From NCBI GenBank assembly GCA_965233625.1, contig OZ247499.1, forward strand, positions 4,154,001 to 4,218,000: a stretch of 64,000 nucleotides of DNA, read 5' to 3'. A program made the position numbers and the translations under genes. How positions within the stretch are numbered: the stretch's first letter is position 1; each line of letters begins with the position of its first letter. The notes beneath the pieces were generated by a model. That model was not told the origin of the DNA. It was given only the letters and a program-made list of their open reading frames with translations, and searched no databases. Positions 42,356 through 51,366 of this stretch are shown here, piece by piece. The stretch is from G965233625 sp965233625 (GTDB taxonomy: Bacteria; Planctomycetota; Planctomycetia; Pirellulales; Pirellulaceae).

Positions 42356-42991
42356 CTAAACCAGTTGTTTACGGACCGCCCATACAGCAGCCTGCGTGCG
42401 ATCCGAAACGCCCACTTTGCGCAGGATGTGCTGGACATGTTCTTTGACGGTTTCGTAGCTAATATGGAGCGCCAGCGCGATTTCTTTGTTGGTGAGCCCG
42501 TGCGCCAGTTGCCGTAGCACTTCGCTTTCGCGCTGCGTGAGCGGCACTTCAACATCGGCGTTTAACCGTGGTGTCGCCAGTGCTCCGGTAACACGGCGCA
42601 GCTCCTCACGCGTCCAGGCGTTCTCGCCTTTGGCAGCGGTTTCGATGGTCGCGATCAAGTGGTCCCGCGGCTGCCCTTTCAGGATGTAGCCCTTGGCGCC
42701 CAGCGCAACAGCACGGGCAACGTACGTCGGGTTGTCATACGAAGAAAGCAGCAGCACGGGAAGATTCGGGCGTTCCAGCAGAATTCGCCCCAGAGCGTTC
42801 AGTCCATCGCCCTGCGACATGCGAATGTCGAGCAGCACAACATCGATGTCCGCTTCGTGAATCGCCAGGCGTTCAGCTTCCTGACCATTGACGGCTTCGT
42901 GGGTAATCTGAATGCCCGTGCCGGCCAGCATGGACCGCAGCCCGAATCGAACCACCTCGTGGTCGTCGGCGATTAATAGGTTAATGGGCAT
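42356..42991 (-). CDS. NarL/FixJ-family response regulator (REC-LuxR HTH)
   Basis: 211 residues from ATG 42991, with AAGGA upstream; the frame extending to 43093 is not needed. Receiver domain: LLIADDHEVVRFGLRSML with the acidic pocket, Asp55 in VVLLDIRMSQGDG, Thr/Ser in LLLSSYDNPT and Lys in GYILKGQPRD. The LuxR-type helix-turn-helix is typical: LTQRESEVLRQLAHGLTNKE and ISYETVKEHVQHILRKVGV. No cognate kinase is adjacent, so it is an orphan within the window. Confidence 0.92.
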   Translation of the reverse strand: MPINLLIADDHEVVRFGLRSMLAGTGIQITHEAVNGQEAERLAIHEADIDVVLLDIRMSQGDGLNALGRILLERPNLPVLLLSSYDNPTYVARAVALGAKGYILKGQPRDHLIATIETAAKGENAWTREELRRVTGALATPRLNADVEVPLTQRESEVLRQLAHGLTNKEIALALHISYETVKEHVQHILRKVGVSDRTQAAVWAVRKQLV

Positions 42992-43181
42992 AACGATTTC
43001 CTTGACATGTAAACTTTTACTGTAGATCCATACGCAGGTTGTTGGCAATGGGTTCAGACGCCTGCAGCATAGAAGCAAGACAACTATGCGCAACGATTAT
43101 TTCCTGGGCTATCCCACTACCCCAGACTGCGGGGTAAACACGCACTTATAAGGATGTGCCCCACCCCCAAAAGGTGCAAGC

Positions 43182-43229
43182 AAAATGTGCCCCGCGTTAC
43201 CGGTTTGCGGCAAAAATCGGGGCACTTTT
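43182..43229 (-). terminator. Probable terminator of the glycosyltransferase gene
   Basis: GTGCCCCG (43187-43194) pairs with CGGGGCAC (43218-43225); on the minus strand the stem is followed by ATTTTG, on the plus strand by TTTTA. It sits 64 bases beyond the stop at 43293. The rest of 42992-43292 shows no gene. Confidence 0.55.
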
Positions 43230-43292
43230 ACGTCCGGCAACGGGATTTCGCCCGAAAACATTTGCCATTCAAAGACTGGTGATTCACGGAGG

Positions 43293-44537
43293 TCACCGCT
43301 CACATTTTTCCAGCACATCGGCAGCGAGAGAGATGCCCGGCGGGCCACAAAATTTCTCTACAAGCTCGCGGCAAGCCGCTGCGACTGAAGCGGACTCAAG
43401 CAATCGCGAAAGCTGATTCGCCACACGGTCCGCCGTAAACGCCTTTGGTTTGAGCCAGTCGCCGACGCCAAACCGCTTCAGCCGGTCGGCGTTATCGGGC
43501 TGATCGTGCGCCATGGGCATCACCAGTTGCGGGATGCCGGCCCGTAGCGACTGCGCCGTGGTGCCCATACCGCCATGATGCACGATGGCGGCGGCGTGCG
43601 GCAGAAGCTGTTTAAATGCAGCGTATTCAAAATGCGCCACACCCTCTGGCAGCACCGGCGGCAGATGCTGTTTGAACTTCGTCATCAACATGCCCCGCCG
43701 CCCCAACATCCGGCAGGCGCCTGCCGCGGCCGCAAAGAATTTTTCGCCTACCTGCATCGCGGAACCAGGCGTAAAGACAACGGGCGGTTCTCCATCGTCA
43801 AGGAACTGTTGCACATCCGGCGGCAACGGCTGATCGTCGTCTTCGTCCCACAAGGGGAAGCCCGTGAGCTCTGTCTGCGGCGGCCAGTCGGGCTGCAGCG
43901 GCGCGTACCACTCCGGGAAGAAGCCCAGCACCTTATCGGGCGAATTCCACCACTGCATCACATTCCGCACCGGCTCCAGATCCAGTTCACTGCGGAAGGC
44001 GTTCACCGTGGGGCAGATCAGACGATCAACCACCAGCTTGCTTGCCAGGCGGAATTGCAGATGCACCAGCCAGTTAGGAATGAAGGGTCCGCTGATCAGC
44101 CGCGACAACTTAGGCGGCTTGTGCCTGCTCCACATCACGCCCGGCTGCAGGTGCACGGTCACCATCGGGAAGCCATGTTTCTCCTGCGCGATCCGGGCGC
44201 CAAAGCCCAGCGCCGTACCAATCACCAGCGACTTCTCATCACGCTGCAACCGCGTGACAATTTCGTAATGCTCCCGCATATAAGGCTTCACACCCTTCTC
44301 CAGGATGTAAGGCAAACCGCGCGTCGCACTCCACAAGTCCGGATGCGCCGACAACTCCAGAAACTCTTCGCGCGTGGTCAGCTCCACAAACTCAAAACCC
44401 AGCCGCCGCGCAAGTGGTTCAAAATATCCGCTGCACACAAACGTAATCTCATGCCCCCGCCGCTGCATCTCCAGGGCAAGACCCGCCAAAGGATAAGTAT
44501 CGCCCGCACTGCCGATGGGTGAGAAAATGATGTGCAT
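43293..44537 (-). CDS. GT1-type glycosyltransferase (UDP-glucosyltransferase, YjiC-like)
   Basis: 414 residues from ATG 44537. The N-terminal Rossmann domain begins IIFSPIGSAGDTYPLAGLAL, the C-terminal donor domain carries PPVVFTPGSAMQVGEKF, HFEYAAFKQLLPHAAAIVHH and HHGGMGTTAQSLRAGIPQLV, the signature of family GT1 enzymes such as sterol, flavonoid and macrolide glycosyltransferases. Members glycosylate lipids or small hydrophobic molecules with UDP-sugars. No biosynthetic cluster is visible around it, so the acceptor is unknown. Confidence 0.88.
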   Translation of the reverse strand: MHIIFSPIGSAGDTYPLAGLALEMQRRGHEITFVCSGYFEPLARRLGFEFVELTTREEFLELSAHPDLWSATRGLPYILEKGVKPYMREHYEIVTRLQRDEKSLVIGTALGFGARIAQEKHGFPMVTVHLQPGVMWSRHKPPKLSRLISGPFIPNWLVHLQFRLASKLVVDRLICPTVNAFRSELDLEPVRNVMQWWNSPDKVLGFFPEWYAPLQPDWPPQTELTGFPLWDEDDDQPLPPDVQQFLDDGEPPVVFTPGSAMQVGEKFFAAAAGACRMLGRRGMLMTKFKQHLPPVLPEGVAHFEYAAFKQLLPHAAAIVHHGGMGTTAQSLRAGIPQLVMPMAHDQPDNADRLKRFGVGDWLKPKAFTADRVANQLSRLLESASVAAACRELVEKFCGPPGISLAADVLEKCER

Positions 44538-44705
44538 GGCGGTCTTGAAATCAGATACTAGATGAAGCGAAATTGACGTAATAGATGCGTGCCCAAAAAC
44601 GCAATTCACACATTTGATATGTTACCTACGAAACAATTTTAGGCGACTGGTAACAGGACACTTGCTTACAATCTCTCACGCTATCAATTAGCCCGAGCTT
44701 ACAAC

Positions 44706-45308
44706 ATGGAAAAACTTGAAATTGTGTTCGTTGGCGGTGCTGTTTCCTTCATAACTGCATTGATCACGTCACTTGTTACTATTTATTTGAAGAGCTACTT
44801 GGATCGGAAACAACATCGCATTGCCTCGCTTGAACCGATCATGACTGAATTACGCGAGAAACAATTTGAATATTACTCTCGCGTGCATTCTCACCTTCTT
44901 AACATAAATTCAATGGCAACTGAGTTTAAGGTTTCAATGGAAGGTGACGAAGGTGAGACGCGAGAATTTTTTGGACCAGGCAGAATATCGTTGTCGCTTT
45001 TTTTATTGACAAAAGAGTTCGAACCCTTCCTACCCACCAGAGTTCTACAAAGATCTAACGTCGTAACGAAGGCGATACTTGAGATGCTGAATAGTCAGAC
45101 GGTAGAAGATGCTGATTCATTGATCAACGCAGGTGAATCCTTAGTTGATGCGATTCGCCAGGAATGTGGCGTTGATGTTTTTTCTGAAGAACTAACAGAT
45201 CGAATAAATCAATTAACGATTGACAAACAAAATGCGTCGCAAACACGCGATATTTTGTGGACGCTAACTCAACTTGCAGCGCAAAAGGGAATAAACCTGC
45301 TTCCTTAG
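44706..45308 (+). CDS. Orphan membrane-anchored protein of low G+C, unknown function
   Basis: 200 residues. One N-terminal membrane helix (FVGGAVSFITALITSLVTIY), then a charged helical cytoplasmic-type domain (HRIASLEPIMTELREKQFEY, INAGESLVDAIRQECGVDVF). The gene is visibly richer in A+T than all neighbours and uses Asn, Ile and Lys codons ending in A/T; this points to recent acquisition. I recognise no family. It lies between the glycosyltransferase (divergent) and the binding lipoprotein (convergent). Confidence 0.7.
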   Translation: MEKLEIVFVGGAVSFITALITSLVTIYLKSYLDRKQHRIASLEPIMTELREKQFEYYSRVHSHLLNINSMATEFKVSMEGDEGETREFFGPGRISLSLFLLTKEFEPFLPTRVLQRSNVVTKAILEMLNSQTVEDADSLINAGESLVDAIRQECGVDVFSEELTDRINQLTIDKQNASQTRDILWTLTQLAAQKGINLLP

Positions 45309-45345
45309 ACACAGATTTATAGCTTCAGCGGTGAAGTAACTTGGA

Positions 45346-46398
45346 CTACTCCGCCGTCTCAAACAAATCCCGTAACGCTGGATACGCAACGTCCCAGGCT
45401 TTGGCGGCGGCTTCGAAGTCTACCTGCATCCACTTCACGGGTTCTGCGGGAAGAATGCGGGCGGGTGTGGCGCCTTGCTGGAGGGGCATCTGTGCGCTGG
45501 GACCTTGATTCAGGCGGTCTTCGATTTCGGGGCGGAGCAGGTGGTCGACCAGCTTCTGTGCCTGCTGCGGGTGTGGTGCGCCTTTGAGGATGCAGAGGGT
45601 GGTCGGAATCCGCAGGGCGCCGGGTGCTGCTTCGTTCTGATCCGGGAAGATGATCGCGACGGGGGCGCCGCGTTCGACTTCGATGATGGCGTCGTCGGTA
45701 TCGGTCAGCCCGAAATGCAGTTCGCCGCTGGCCACGGCGAGCGCGACCTGTTTGTTGCCCGACATCACTTCGGCATTGGCATGCACTTTCTGGAAGAAGT
45801 CGCGGGCCTTTGCTTCGCCCCACTGGTCAAACAGCACGGCGGCGTGCGTGGCGGTGGTGCCATACAGCGGCTTGGCAATGCCGCACTTGCCCTTCCACTT
45901 CGGGTCCGCGAGCGCCTGAATGCTGGTGGGCCGCTCACTTTCTTTCAGCTTTTCTGTGTTGACTAGCAGCACCCGCGCCCGCGCTGCCAGGCCGTGCCAA
46001 TAGCCCCCGGAACTGCGGTAGTCAGCCGGAAACCGTTCTGCCGCCGGCGCCTGATAAGCCTGCAACAGACCGCGTTGTTGCAGCCGAAGTGTGTGCAGAA
46101 TCTCGTTGTTCCAGAACACATCGCACCGCGGTCGCCCGCCCTCGTTGATGATGGCGTTGACCAGGCCGGTGGTCTTGGTGGACTCGATGTCGTACTTGGC
46201 CAGCACCTGCACACCGCTGGCCGCTTCAAACGCATCGAACTCTGGCTCCGAGAATTCACGGTCCAGCGCCGCATACACCACCACTTCCGGCTTTGCACTT
46301 CCACAGCCAACACAGGCGATCAGGCATAACGTCGCCACAAAGAATAACAGCGGCGAATTGAAGCGGTGCGATACGGTTGCTTTGCATAAGTCGTTCAT
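45346..46398 (-). CDS. Extracellular solute-binding lipoprotein, iron(III)-type (FbpA/FutA-like)
   Basis: 350 residues. The N-terminal signal ends in lipobox LIACVGC. The binding-protein fold is shown by VVVYAALDREFSEPEFDAFE, DVFWNNEILHTLRLQQRGLL, KWKGKCGIAKPLYGTTATHA and SGELHFGLTDTDDAIIEVER, the layout of ABC iron-uptake binding proteins. Ligand could be iron or another anion/cation. No permease or ATPase gene is next to it, so it is an orphan in this window. Confidence 0.85.
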   Translation of the reverse strand: MNDLCKATVSHRFNSPLLFFVATLCLIACVGCGSAKPEVVVYAALDREFSEPEFDAFEAASGVQVLAKYDIESTKTTGLVNAIINEGGRPRCDVFWNNEILHTLRLQQRGLLQAYQAPAAERFPADYRSSGGYWHGLAARARVLLVNTEKLKESERPTSIQALADPKWKGKCGIAKPLYGTTATHAAVLFDQWGEAKARDFFQKVHANAEVMSGNKQVALAVASGELHFGLTDTDDAIIEVERGAPVAIIFPDQNEAAPGALRIPTTLCILKGAPHPQQAQKLVDHLLRPEIEDRLNQGPSAQMPLQQGATPARILPAEPVKWMQVDFEAAAKAWDVAYPALRDLFETAE

Positions 46399-46499
46399 AC
46401 CGCTGAATATACCTGCAACCGTAGCGGCACGAACCCCTGCGACGCTTTGCCGCTAGTTTCACCAAGAAGCGTGATGTTATATAAGCATAGGTGAGATGC

Positions 46500-46640
46500 T
46501 TCGTCCCCTCGCCCCTTTGGGGAGAGGGTTAGGGTGAGGGGGGTACAGACATTCAGCGCGTCTGCATCGTTCCGTTGAATGAACAAAAGGAATTCGCTTC
46601 CCCTCACCCCAGCCCTCTCCCCAGAGGGGAGAGGGGGCAA
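46500..46640. repeat. Pair of opposed C-rich intergenic repeats
   Basis: CCCCTCGCCCCTTTGGGGAG followed by AGGGTTAGGGTGAGGGG at 46504-46541 and, in the other orientation, CCCCTCACCCCAGCCCTCTC then CCCAGAGGGGAGAGGGGGC at 46600-46639. They occupy the gap upstream of hemL and are related to the copy at 4519-4547. Confidence 0.7.
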
Positions 46641-46696
46641 AGAACAGGCAACATTCTCAACTAACACATCACTGTTCAGCTCCCGCCGGGTCCAAC

Positions 46697-47980
46697 ATGA
46701 CACGCGAAACAAGCCATCAGATTTATAGCCGTGCGAAACAGTTAATGCCGGGCGGGGTGAATTCCGCAGCGCGGGCGTTTGGCGCCGTGGGCGGCGAGCC
46801 GGTCGTGTTCAAACGTGGTCAGGGCGCCTACCTGTACGATGTGGACGACAACCGCTACATCGATTACATCGGCTCGTGGGGGCCGATGATCCTGGGGCAT
46901 TGCCATCCCGATGTGATCGCCGCGGTGCAGGACGCCGCCAGCCGTGGGCTGAGTTTCGGGGCTCCGACGGAAGCGGAGAATCAACTGGCGGAGATGATTA
47001 TCGATGCAGTCGATTCAGTCGAGAAAGTCCGGCTGGTCAACTCCGGCACTGAAGCGACGATGAGCGCCATTCGCGTCGCCCGCGGTCATACGGGCCGCGA
47101 CCTGGTGGTTAAATTCTCGGGCAATTATCACGGCCATGTCGATAGCCTGCTTGTCTCCGCCGGCAGCGCTGCCGCTACGTTGGGCGTGCCCGATTCGCCG
47201 GGCGTTACCCGTGGGGCTAGCCAGGACACTTTGATCCTGACTTACAACAGCGTGGAAGAATTGCAGCAGGCGTTTGATACCTATGCCGGTAAAATCGCCG
47301 CCGTCATTCTGGAACCAGTGGTTGGCAACATGGGCTGTGTATCGCCGACGCCTGATTTCCTGCAAGCGCTGCGTGGCTTGACCCGCGACGACGGCGCCGT
47401 GCTGATCTATGACGAAGTGATGACCGGCTTCCGCGTGGCGTACGGCGGCGCGCAGTCGTTGCAGGGTATGGATCCGGATATGACCACGCTGGGCAAGATC
47501 GTGGGCGGCGGTATGCCGCTGGGCGCTTTTGCAGGCAAGGCGGAAATCATGGATCAAACGTTGCCCGCCGGCAAAGTGTTTCAGGCCGGAACGCTCAGTG
47601 GCAACCCGGTGGCGACGGCGTGCGGCATCGCCACGCTGAAACAGCTTCGCGACAATCCGCCTTACGAAAAGCTGGAAGGCACCTGCAGCAAACTGGCCGC
47701 CGGCCTGCAACAAGCAGCCACAGACGCCGGGCAGCAGACCACGCTGCATCGCGTAGGCAGCATGATGACGTTGTTCTTCAACCCCGAGCCGGTCACCTGC
47801 TGGGACGACGCTGCCAAGTGCGATACAGACAGCTTCGCGCGTTACTTCTGGTCCCTGATAGACCGCGGCGTTTACATGCCATGCAGCCAGTACGAAGCGC
47901 TGTTCGTCTCGGCCGCACATACCGACGCGGATATCGACCACACCATTACCGCCGCCCGCGAAGCACTCGCAGCGTTGTAA
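46697..47980 (+). CDS. hemL: Glutamate-1-semialdehyde 2,1-aminomutase
   Basis: 427 residues, full length. Makes 5-aminolevulinate from glutamate-1-semialdehyde, the C5 route to haem. PLP-enzyme features: MPGGVNSAARAFGAVGG at the N-terminus, VNSGTEATMSAIRVARGHTG, NYHGHVD, LIYDEVMTGFR, and the Schiff-base Lys in TTLGKIVGGGMPLGAF. Its stop (TAA) overlaps the ATG of the next gene (TAATG), so translation is probably coupled. Preceded by a repeat-filled gap. Confidence 0.96.
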   Translation: MTRETSHQIYSRAKQLMPGGVNSAARAFGAVGGEPVVFKRGQGAYLYDVDDNRYIDYIGSWGPMILGHCHPDVIAAVQDAASRGLSFGAPTEAENQLAEMIIDAVDSVEKVRLVNSGTEATMSAIRVARGHTGRDLVVKFSGNYHGHVDSLLVSAGSAAATLGVPDSPGVTRGASQDTLILTYNSVEELQQAFDTYAGKIAAVILEPVVGNMGCVSPTPDFLQALRGLTRDDGAVLIYDEVMTGFRVAYGGAQSLQGMDPDMTTLGKIVGGGMPLGAFAGKAEIMDQTLPAGKVFQAGTLSGNPVATACGIATLKQLRDNPPYEKLEGTCSKLAAGLQQAATDAGQQTTLHRVGSMMTLFFNPEPVTCWDDAAKCDTDSFARYFWSLIDRGVYMPCSQYEALFVSAAHTDADIDHTITAAREALAAL

Positions 47981-48657
47981 TGAATTACTTTGCTCACGGC
48001 CGGCGTTTTGTCGACTATCCGTACTTTGTCGCCGGCGCCTCGCTGCCGGACTGGCTGAATGTTATTAACCGCCGGGTGAAGGCACGTTCGCGCCGCGCTG
48101 AAGCACATATCAACGACGGCAACCCGCTGACGGCAGCCATCGCACGCGGCGTGGTGCAGCACCATCACGATGATGCCTGGTTCCATCAGACGCAGGCCTT
48201 CGCAGAGTTGAATCTGGCATTCACGGTCGCCTTCCGCGACGCACTGCCAGAGGAAGACGCCGGCTTCCGCCCGAGTTTCCTTGGTCATATTGTCGTCGAA
48301 TTGCTGCTGGACGATCTTCTCGCGCAGCAACAGCCTGGCGGTTTGGATGCGTACTATGCGGCGCTGGAAAGCATCGATGCTGCCGCCTTCGCCGCTGCGG
48401 TTCAGCCGTTGTTAACGCGGCCTTTGCCGGGGCTTGATCTGCTGGTGCCGCGATTTTCGGCAGAGCGGTTCTTGTATGACTACGCCGACGATGCCAAACT
48501 GCTGTACCGTTTGAATCAGGTGATGAAACGTGTCAAACTTCCGCAACTGCCCGCGTCGTTGACGGAAGTGTTTCCGGCGCTTCGTCAGCAGGTGCAACAG
48601 CGCTGGGACGAACTTCTGGCGGAAGAAGCCCCGCCGTTGCATTCACCTTTACAATGA
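47980..48657 (+). CDS. Hypothetical protein, acyl-carrier-protein phosphodiesterase-like
   Basis: 225 residues from ATG 47980, overlapping the hemL stop; the open frame upstream is a hemL shadow. All-helical, with an N-terminus of AcpH-like pattern (MNYFAHGRRFVDYPYFVAGA, then LPDWLNV) and histidines/aspartates in QHHHDDAWFHQTQAFAELNL and FLGHIVVELLLDDLLAQQ. This layout recalls the HD-like AcpH family that removes phosphopantetheine from acyl carrier protein, but the match is loose. Coupled to hemL. Confidence 0.6.
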   Translation: MNYFAHGRRFVDYPYFVAGASLPDWLNVINRRVKARSRRAEAHINDGNPLTAAIARGVVQHHHDDAWFHQTQAFAELNLAFTVAFRDALPEEDAGFRPSFLGHIVVELLLDDLLAQQQPGGLDAYYAALESIDAAAFAAAVQPLLTRPLPGLDLLVPRFSAERFLYDYADDAKLLYRLNQVMKRVKLPQLPASLTEVFPALRQQVQQRWDELLAEEAPPLHSPLQ

Positions 48658-48717
48658 CTGACAGACTTCTGTCAGTAATAGGACTCCCACTCCCACAGAT
48701 ACCCTGGAGCATTGTCG

Positions 48718-49563
48718 ATGAAATATGGAATGAACCTGCTGCTTTGGACAGGTGAACTGAACGAAGATATCCTGCCCGTTCTCGATAAGCTCAAGGCGAT
48801 GGGTTACGACGGCGTTGAAGTGCCTATCTTCAACATGGATCTGGATTACGCCGCCTGGGGCAAACGGCTCGACGACGCCGGTCTGCAACGCACCGCCGTG
48901 ACGGTCCGCAACGCGGAAGATAACCCAATCAGCCCCGATCCGGCTGTCCGTGCCGCTGGCATTGAGAATACAAAGAAGACGCTCGACTGCTGTCAGGCGG
49001 CAGGTGTGCAGACGCTGGTCGGGCCGTATCACTCGGCCATTGGCATCTTCAGCGGTAAAGGTCCGACCGAAGACGAGTGGAAGTGGGGCGTTGAGTCCAT
49101 GCAGCAGGTCGCCGAACACGCCGGCCAGGCGGGTGTGATGCTGGGCGTGGAATGCCTGAACCGTTTTGAAACCTACCTGCTGAACACGCACGCAGATTCA
49201 GCGCGTTTTGTGAAAGAAGTCGGCCACGACAACTGCCGGATGATGTACGACACGTTCCATTCCAACATCGAAGAAAAGAGCATCACCGGGGCGCTGCGCG
49301 GCTGTGCCGACGTGCTGACACACGTGCATATCTCTGAGAACGACCGCAGCACGCCCGGCGCCGGCAGCGTGCGATGGGACGAAACCTTCGACGCGTTGAA
49401 AGAAATCGGCTACGACGGCTGGATGGTCATCGAAGCCTTCGGCCTCGCGCTGCCAGAGATCGCCGACGCCACCAAGATCTGGCGCCGCATGTTTGAAAGC
49501 GAAGAAAAACTCGCCGAAGAAGGCCTGGCGTTTATGAAGGGCGAAGTTGAAAAGCGCGGTTAA
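48718..49563 (+). CDS. Sugar phosphate isomerase/epimerase, D-tagatose/D-psicose 3-epimerase-like
   Basis: 281 residues from ATG 48718, with GGAG eight bases upstream. TIM-barrel AP-endonuclease-2-like fold: MKYGMNLLLWTGELNEDILP, FNMDLDYAAWGKRLDDAGL, CLNRFETYLLNTHADSARF, MMYDTFHSNIEEKSITGAL, HVHISENDRSTPGAGSVRWD. The Glu-Asp-His-Glu metal set of ketose 3-epimerases seems to be present (E in GVECLNRF, D in YDTFH, H in HVHISEN, E in VIEAFG). Acts on free ketoses or their phosphates. Next gene starts 27 bases later. Confidence 0.88.
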   Translation: MKYGMNLLLWTGELNEDILPVLDKLKAMGYDGVEVPIFNMDLDYAAWGKRLDDAGLQRTAVTVRNAEDNPISPDPAVRAAGIENTKKTLDCCQAAGVQTLVGPYHSAIGIFSGKGPTEDEWKWGVESMQQVAEHAGQAGVMLGVECLNRFETYLLNTHADSARFVKEVGHDNCRMMYDTFHSNIEEKSITGALRGCADVLTHVHISENDRSTPGAGSVRWDETFDALKEIGYDGWMVIEAFGLALPEIADATKIWRRMFESEEKLAEEGLAFMKGEVEKRG

Positions 49564-49590
49564 TTCATTCGCCAGTTTCGCAAGGTAGAA

Positions 49591-49914
49591 ATGGCCAGCC
49601 ATCAACAGTTCTTAAACGCAATCGCGACGGCGCCAGAAGCCCTGGCGCCGCGTTTGATATATGCGGACTGGCTGGAGGAACGAGGGCATCCACTGTGTCA
49701 CGAGTGGCGAAAGCCTCTTGCAAGAACCTTGCTTCTGAGAGCTCGCCCCCTAGATAAGCCCAGCCTAACGGACCGAAGAGGTTCTCCATACAGCGTTACG
49801 GGCTCTGGTTGGGGACGAGGCAATGCCAATCTTCGTTCGGGTGATGGCCGTGGGGCCGGTAGAACTTCACTCGAAAACGGTGACGGCTATGGGGATGGGT
49901 ACTGGTATGGATAA
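49591..49914 (+). CDS. TIGR02996 domain protein with Gly-Asp-rich tail
   Basis: 107 residues. Residues 1-45 form the planctomycete TIGR02996 repeat-companion domain (HQQFLNAIATAPEALAPRLI, YADWLEERGHP). In many proteins this module precedes leucine-rich-like repeats; here it is followed by a degenerate, basic middle and a tail NGDGYGDGYWYG. A paralogue with a longer GDG tail lies at 55000-55350. No function known. Ribosome site is weak (AAGGTAGAA). The middle of the protein looks less conserved than the start and the end and might contain a frameshift relative to the paralogue. Confidence 0.7.
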   Translation: MASHQQFLNAIATAPEALAPRLIYADWLEERGHPLCHEWRKPLARTLLLRARPLDKPSLTDRRGSPYSVTGSGWGRGNANLRSGDGRGAGRTSLENGDGYGDGYWYG

Positions 49915-49955
49915 CCTCATCATCTTCGACCGTAGCAGCGTGATGGTCTGGTAGC

Positions 49956-50681
49956 CTACTCGCTCTTATCCTGCCCGTTGCCGCGGAGTTGTAGCAGCGC
50001 GTTGCAGGCGGCCTTCTGTTCGGCTTCTTTTTTGTTTTTGCCCCAGGCAGGTTCGTAGCGGTTGCCGGCGACCTGTGCGGTTATTTTGAAGCTCTTGCTG
50101 TGATCCGGACCTTTTTCGTCCACCAGCTGATATACGGGCGTCGAACCGAATTCGCGCTGCGCGAGCTGTTGAAGCTGCGACTTGTAATTGCCGCCCAGTC
50201 GTCCGGCGGCCACTTCAGCGATTTCTGGCTCCATGTGCTCCGTGACAAACTTCCGCGAAGCCGCTTCGCCGCCATCTAAATAAATCGCGGCCACCAGGGC
50301 TTCAAAAACATCGGACAGCAACGAGGGCGGCGTGGCGGCTGAGGACATACCTTTGCCCACGATCAGCAGCGGCTCTAGGCCCAGCCTGCGGCTGATCTTC
50401 GCGCACGTCTGGCGGCTGACGACGACGGACTTAATGCGCGTCAGGTCGCCTTCCAGATAGTCGGGGAAGCGGTTAAACAGCAGTTCGCAGACGACGAAGC
50501 CCAGGATGGAATCGCCCAGGAATTCAAGCCGTTCATTAGAATCGCGCCGCCGGTCGGCGCCGGATGCGTGTAGCAGGGCTGAATATAACAGCCGCTGATT
50601 GGTGAACTGGTAGCCGATCTGTTCCTGGCACTGGTCCAGGCGTTGCTGCAATTCGGGCGCCGGGTTATAGGGCGTATCCAT
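49956..50681 (-). CDS. rnc: Ribonuclease III
   Basis: 241 residues. Catalytic signature NERLEFLGDSILGFVVCELL at residues ~50-70, and the second acidic cluster LLSDVFEALVAAIYLDGG; C-terminal double-stranded RNA-binding domain (NYKSQLQQLAQREFGSTPVY, GKNKKEAEQKAACNALLQL). It cuts double-stranded RNA in rRNA and mRNA processing. Complete. No era or other usual neighbour is seen. The 380-base stretch 50682-51061 upstream has no convincing gene. Confidence 0.95.
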   Translation of the reverse strand: MDTPYNPAPELQQRLDQCQEQIGYQFTNQRLLYSALLHASGADRRRDSNERLEFLGDSILGFVVCELLFNRFPDYLEGDLTRIKSVVVSRQTCAKISRRLGLEPLLIVGKGMSSAATPPSLLSDVFEALVAAIYLDGGEAASRKFVTEHMEPEIAEVAAGRLGGNYKSQLQQLAQREFGSTPVYQLVDEKGPDHSKSFKITAQVAGNRYEPAWGKNKKEAEQKAACNALLQLRGNGQDKSE

Positions 50682-51061
50682 ATTCTGGTCCTGACGTACA
50701 TCGCCGGTGAAACGATGAAAGTGCCGTCAGGCATGGAACTCTTCACGCACAAATCACGTAGTGCAGCAGAGGGAGCGCCATGCCAGACCCACTTCACATA
50801 TTCTTAAAGACTATTGCGCCACTACAGGTACGTCAACGCAATTCAGCGAATCGCTAGCAACGGCAGCAAGCGGCCGCGGTGTTAAGACGCGCGGTTCTTC
50901 CGGTTTCTTCTCATTCCAGTCGTGCCGGTTGTCCGATGTATTGCGATGTTGCAACCAACAAAGCGGCTGTATGGAGGCGGCCCTTATTTTGCGGCGGTGA
51001 CGGGTGAAGGATTCAGCCGCCCGCCCTTTTTCCTCTTCCACGTCTTCTGGAACAGCAAACG

Positions 51062-51244
51062 ATGAGCACCGACAAGAACCAACCACAACCACAGCCAGAA
51101 CCCCAACCCCAAGCTGAAAACACCGCCGCATCACGGCCAGAAACCGTCGCCGCCGTGCGGAAATTTATCGAACGTCTGGGCGGCGTCGATCAGGCTCGCG
51201 AAGCCCTGGAAACGCTCAAGAAGCTTCGCGACGACGCTGCGTAA
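51062..51244 (+). CDS. Small hydrophilic protein, 60 residues
   Basis: A Gln/Pro-rich N-terminus (KNQPQPQPEPQPQAEN) is followed by a well-formed helix-turn-helix-like pair, VAAVRKFIERLGGVDQAREA then LETLKKLRDDAA. The regular helix with a GGVDQAREALETLKKL segment is typical of short conserved planctomycete proteins, but I know no function. No ribosome site better than TGGAAC upstream. A minus-strand frame over the same DNA has an apparent signal peptide only because it mirrors the Pro/Gln repeat. Confidence 0.6.
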   Translation: MSTDKNQPQPQPEPQPQAENTAASRPETVAAVRKFIERLGGVDQAREALETLKKLRDDAA

Positions 51245-51280
51245 ACTTGCTGATTTGCCGGGTGCGACGCACCCCAAATC

Positions 51281-51353
51281 CGTAGGTCAGGCGCCTGCCT
51301 GACGACGTTTGAAGTGGAATCCGTAACACCGGCAGGCGGGCGCCTGACCTACG
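51281..51353. repeat. Inverted repeat of the GTAGGTCAGGCGCCTGCCTGAC family
   Basis: GTAGGTCAGGCGCCTGCCTG plus AC (51282-51303) and an imperfect inverse GGCAGGCGGGCGCCTGACC plus TAC (51331-51352) with a 27-base spacer, the same layout and spacer length as at 6725-6795. It lies at the end of the GTPase gene. Confidence 0.85.
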
Positions 51354-51366
51354 GGCTACCGGCCAG

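Noticed and set aside
50811..51134. A minus-strand frame with a signal-peptide-like start, upstream of RNase III
   Set aside because: The hydrophobic start mirrors the Gln/Pro repeat of the plus-strand 60-residue gene; the rest has no coding character.
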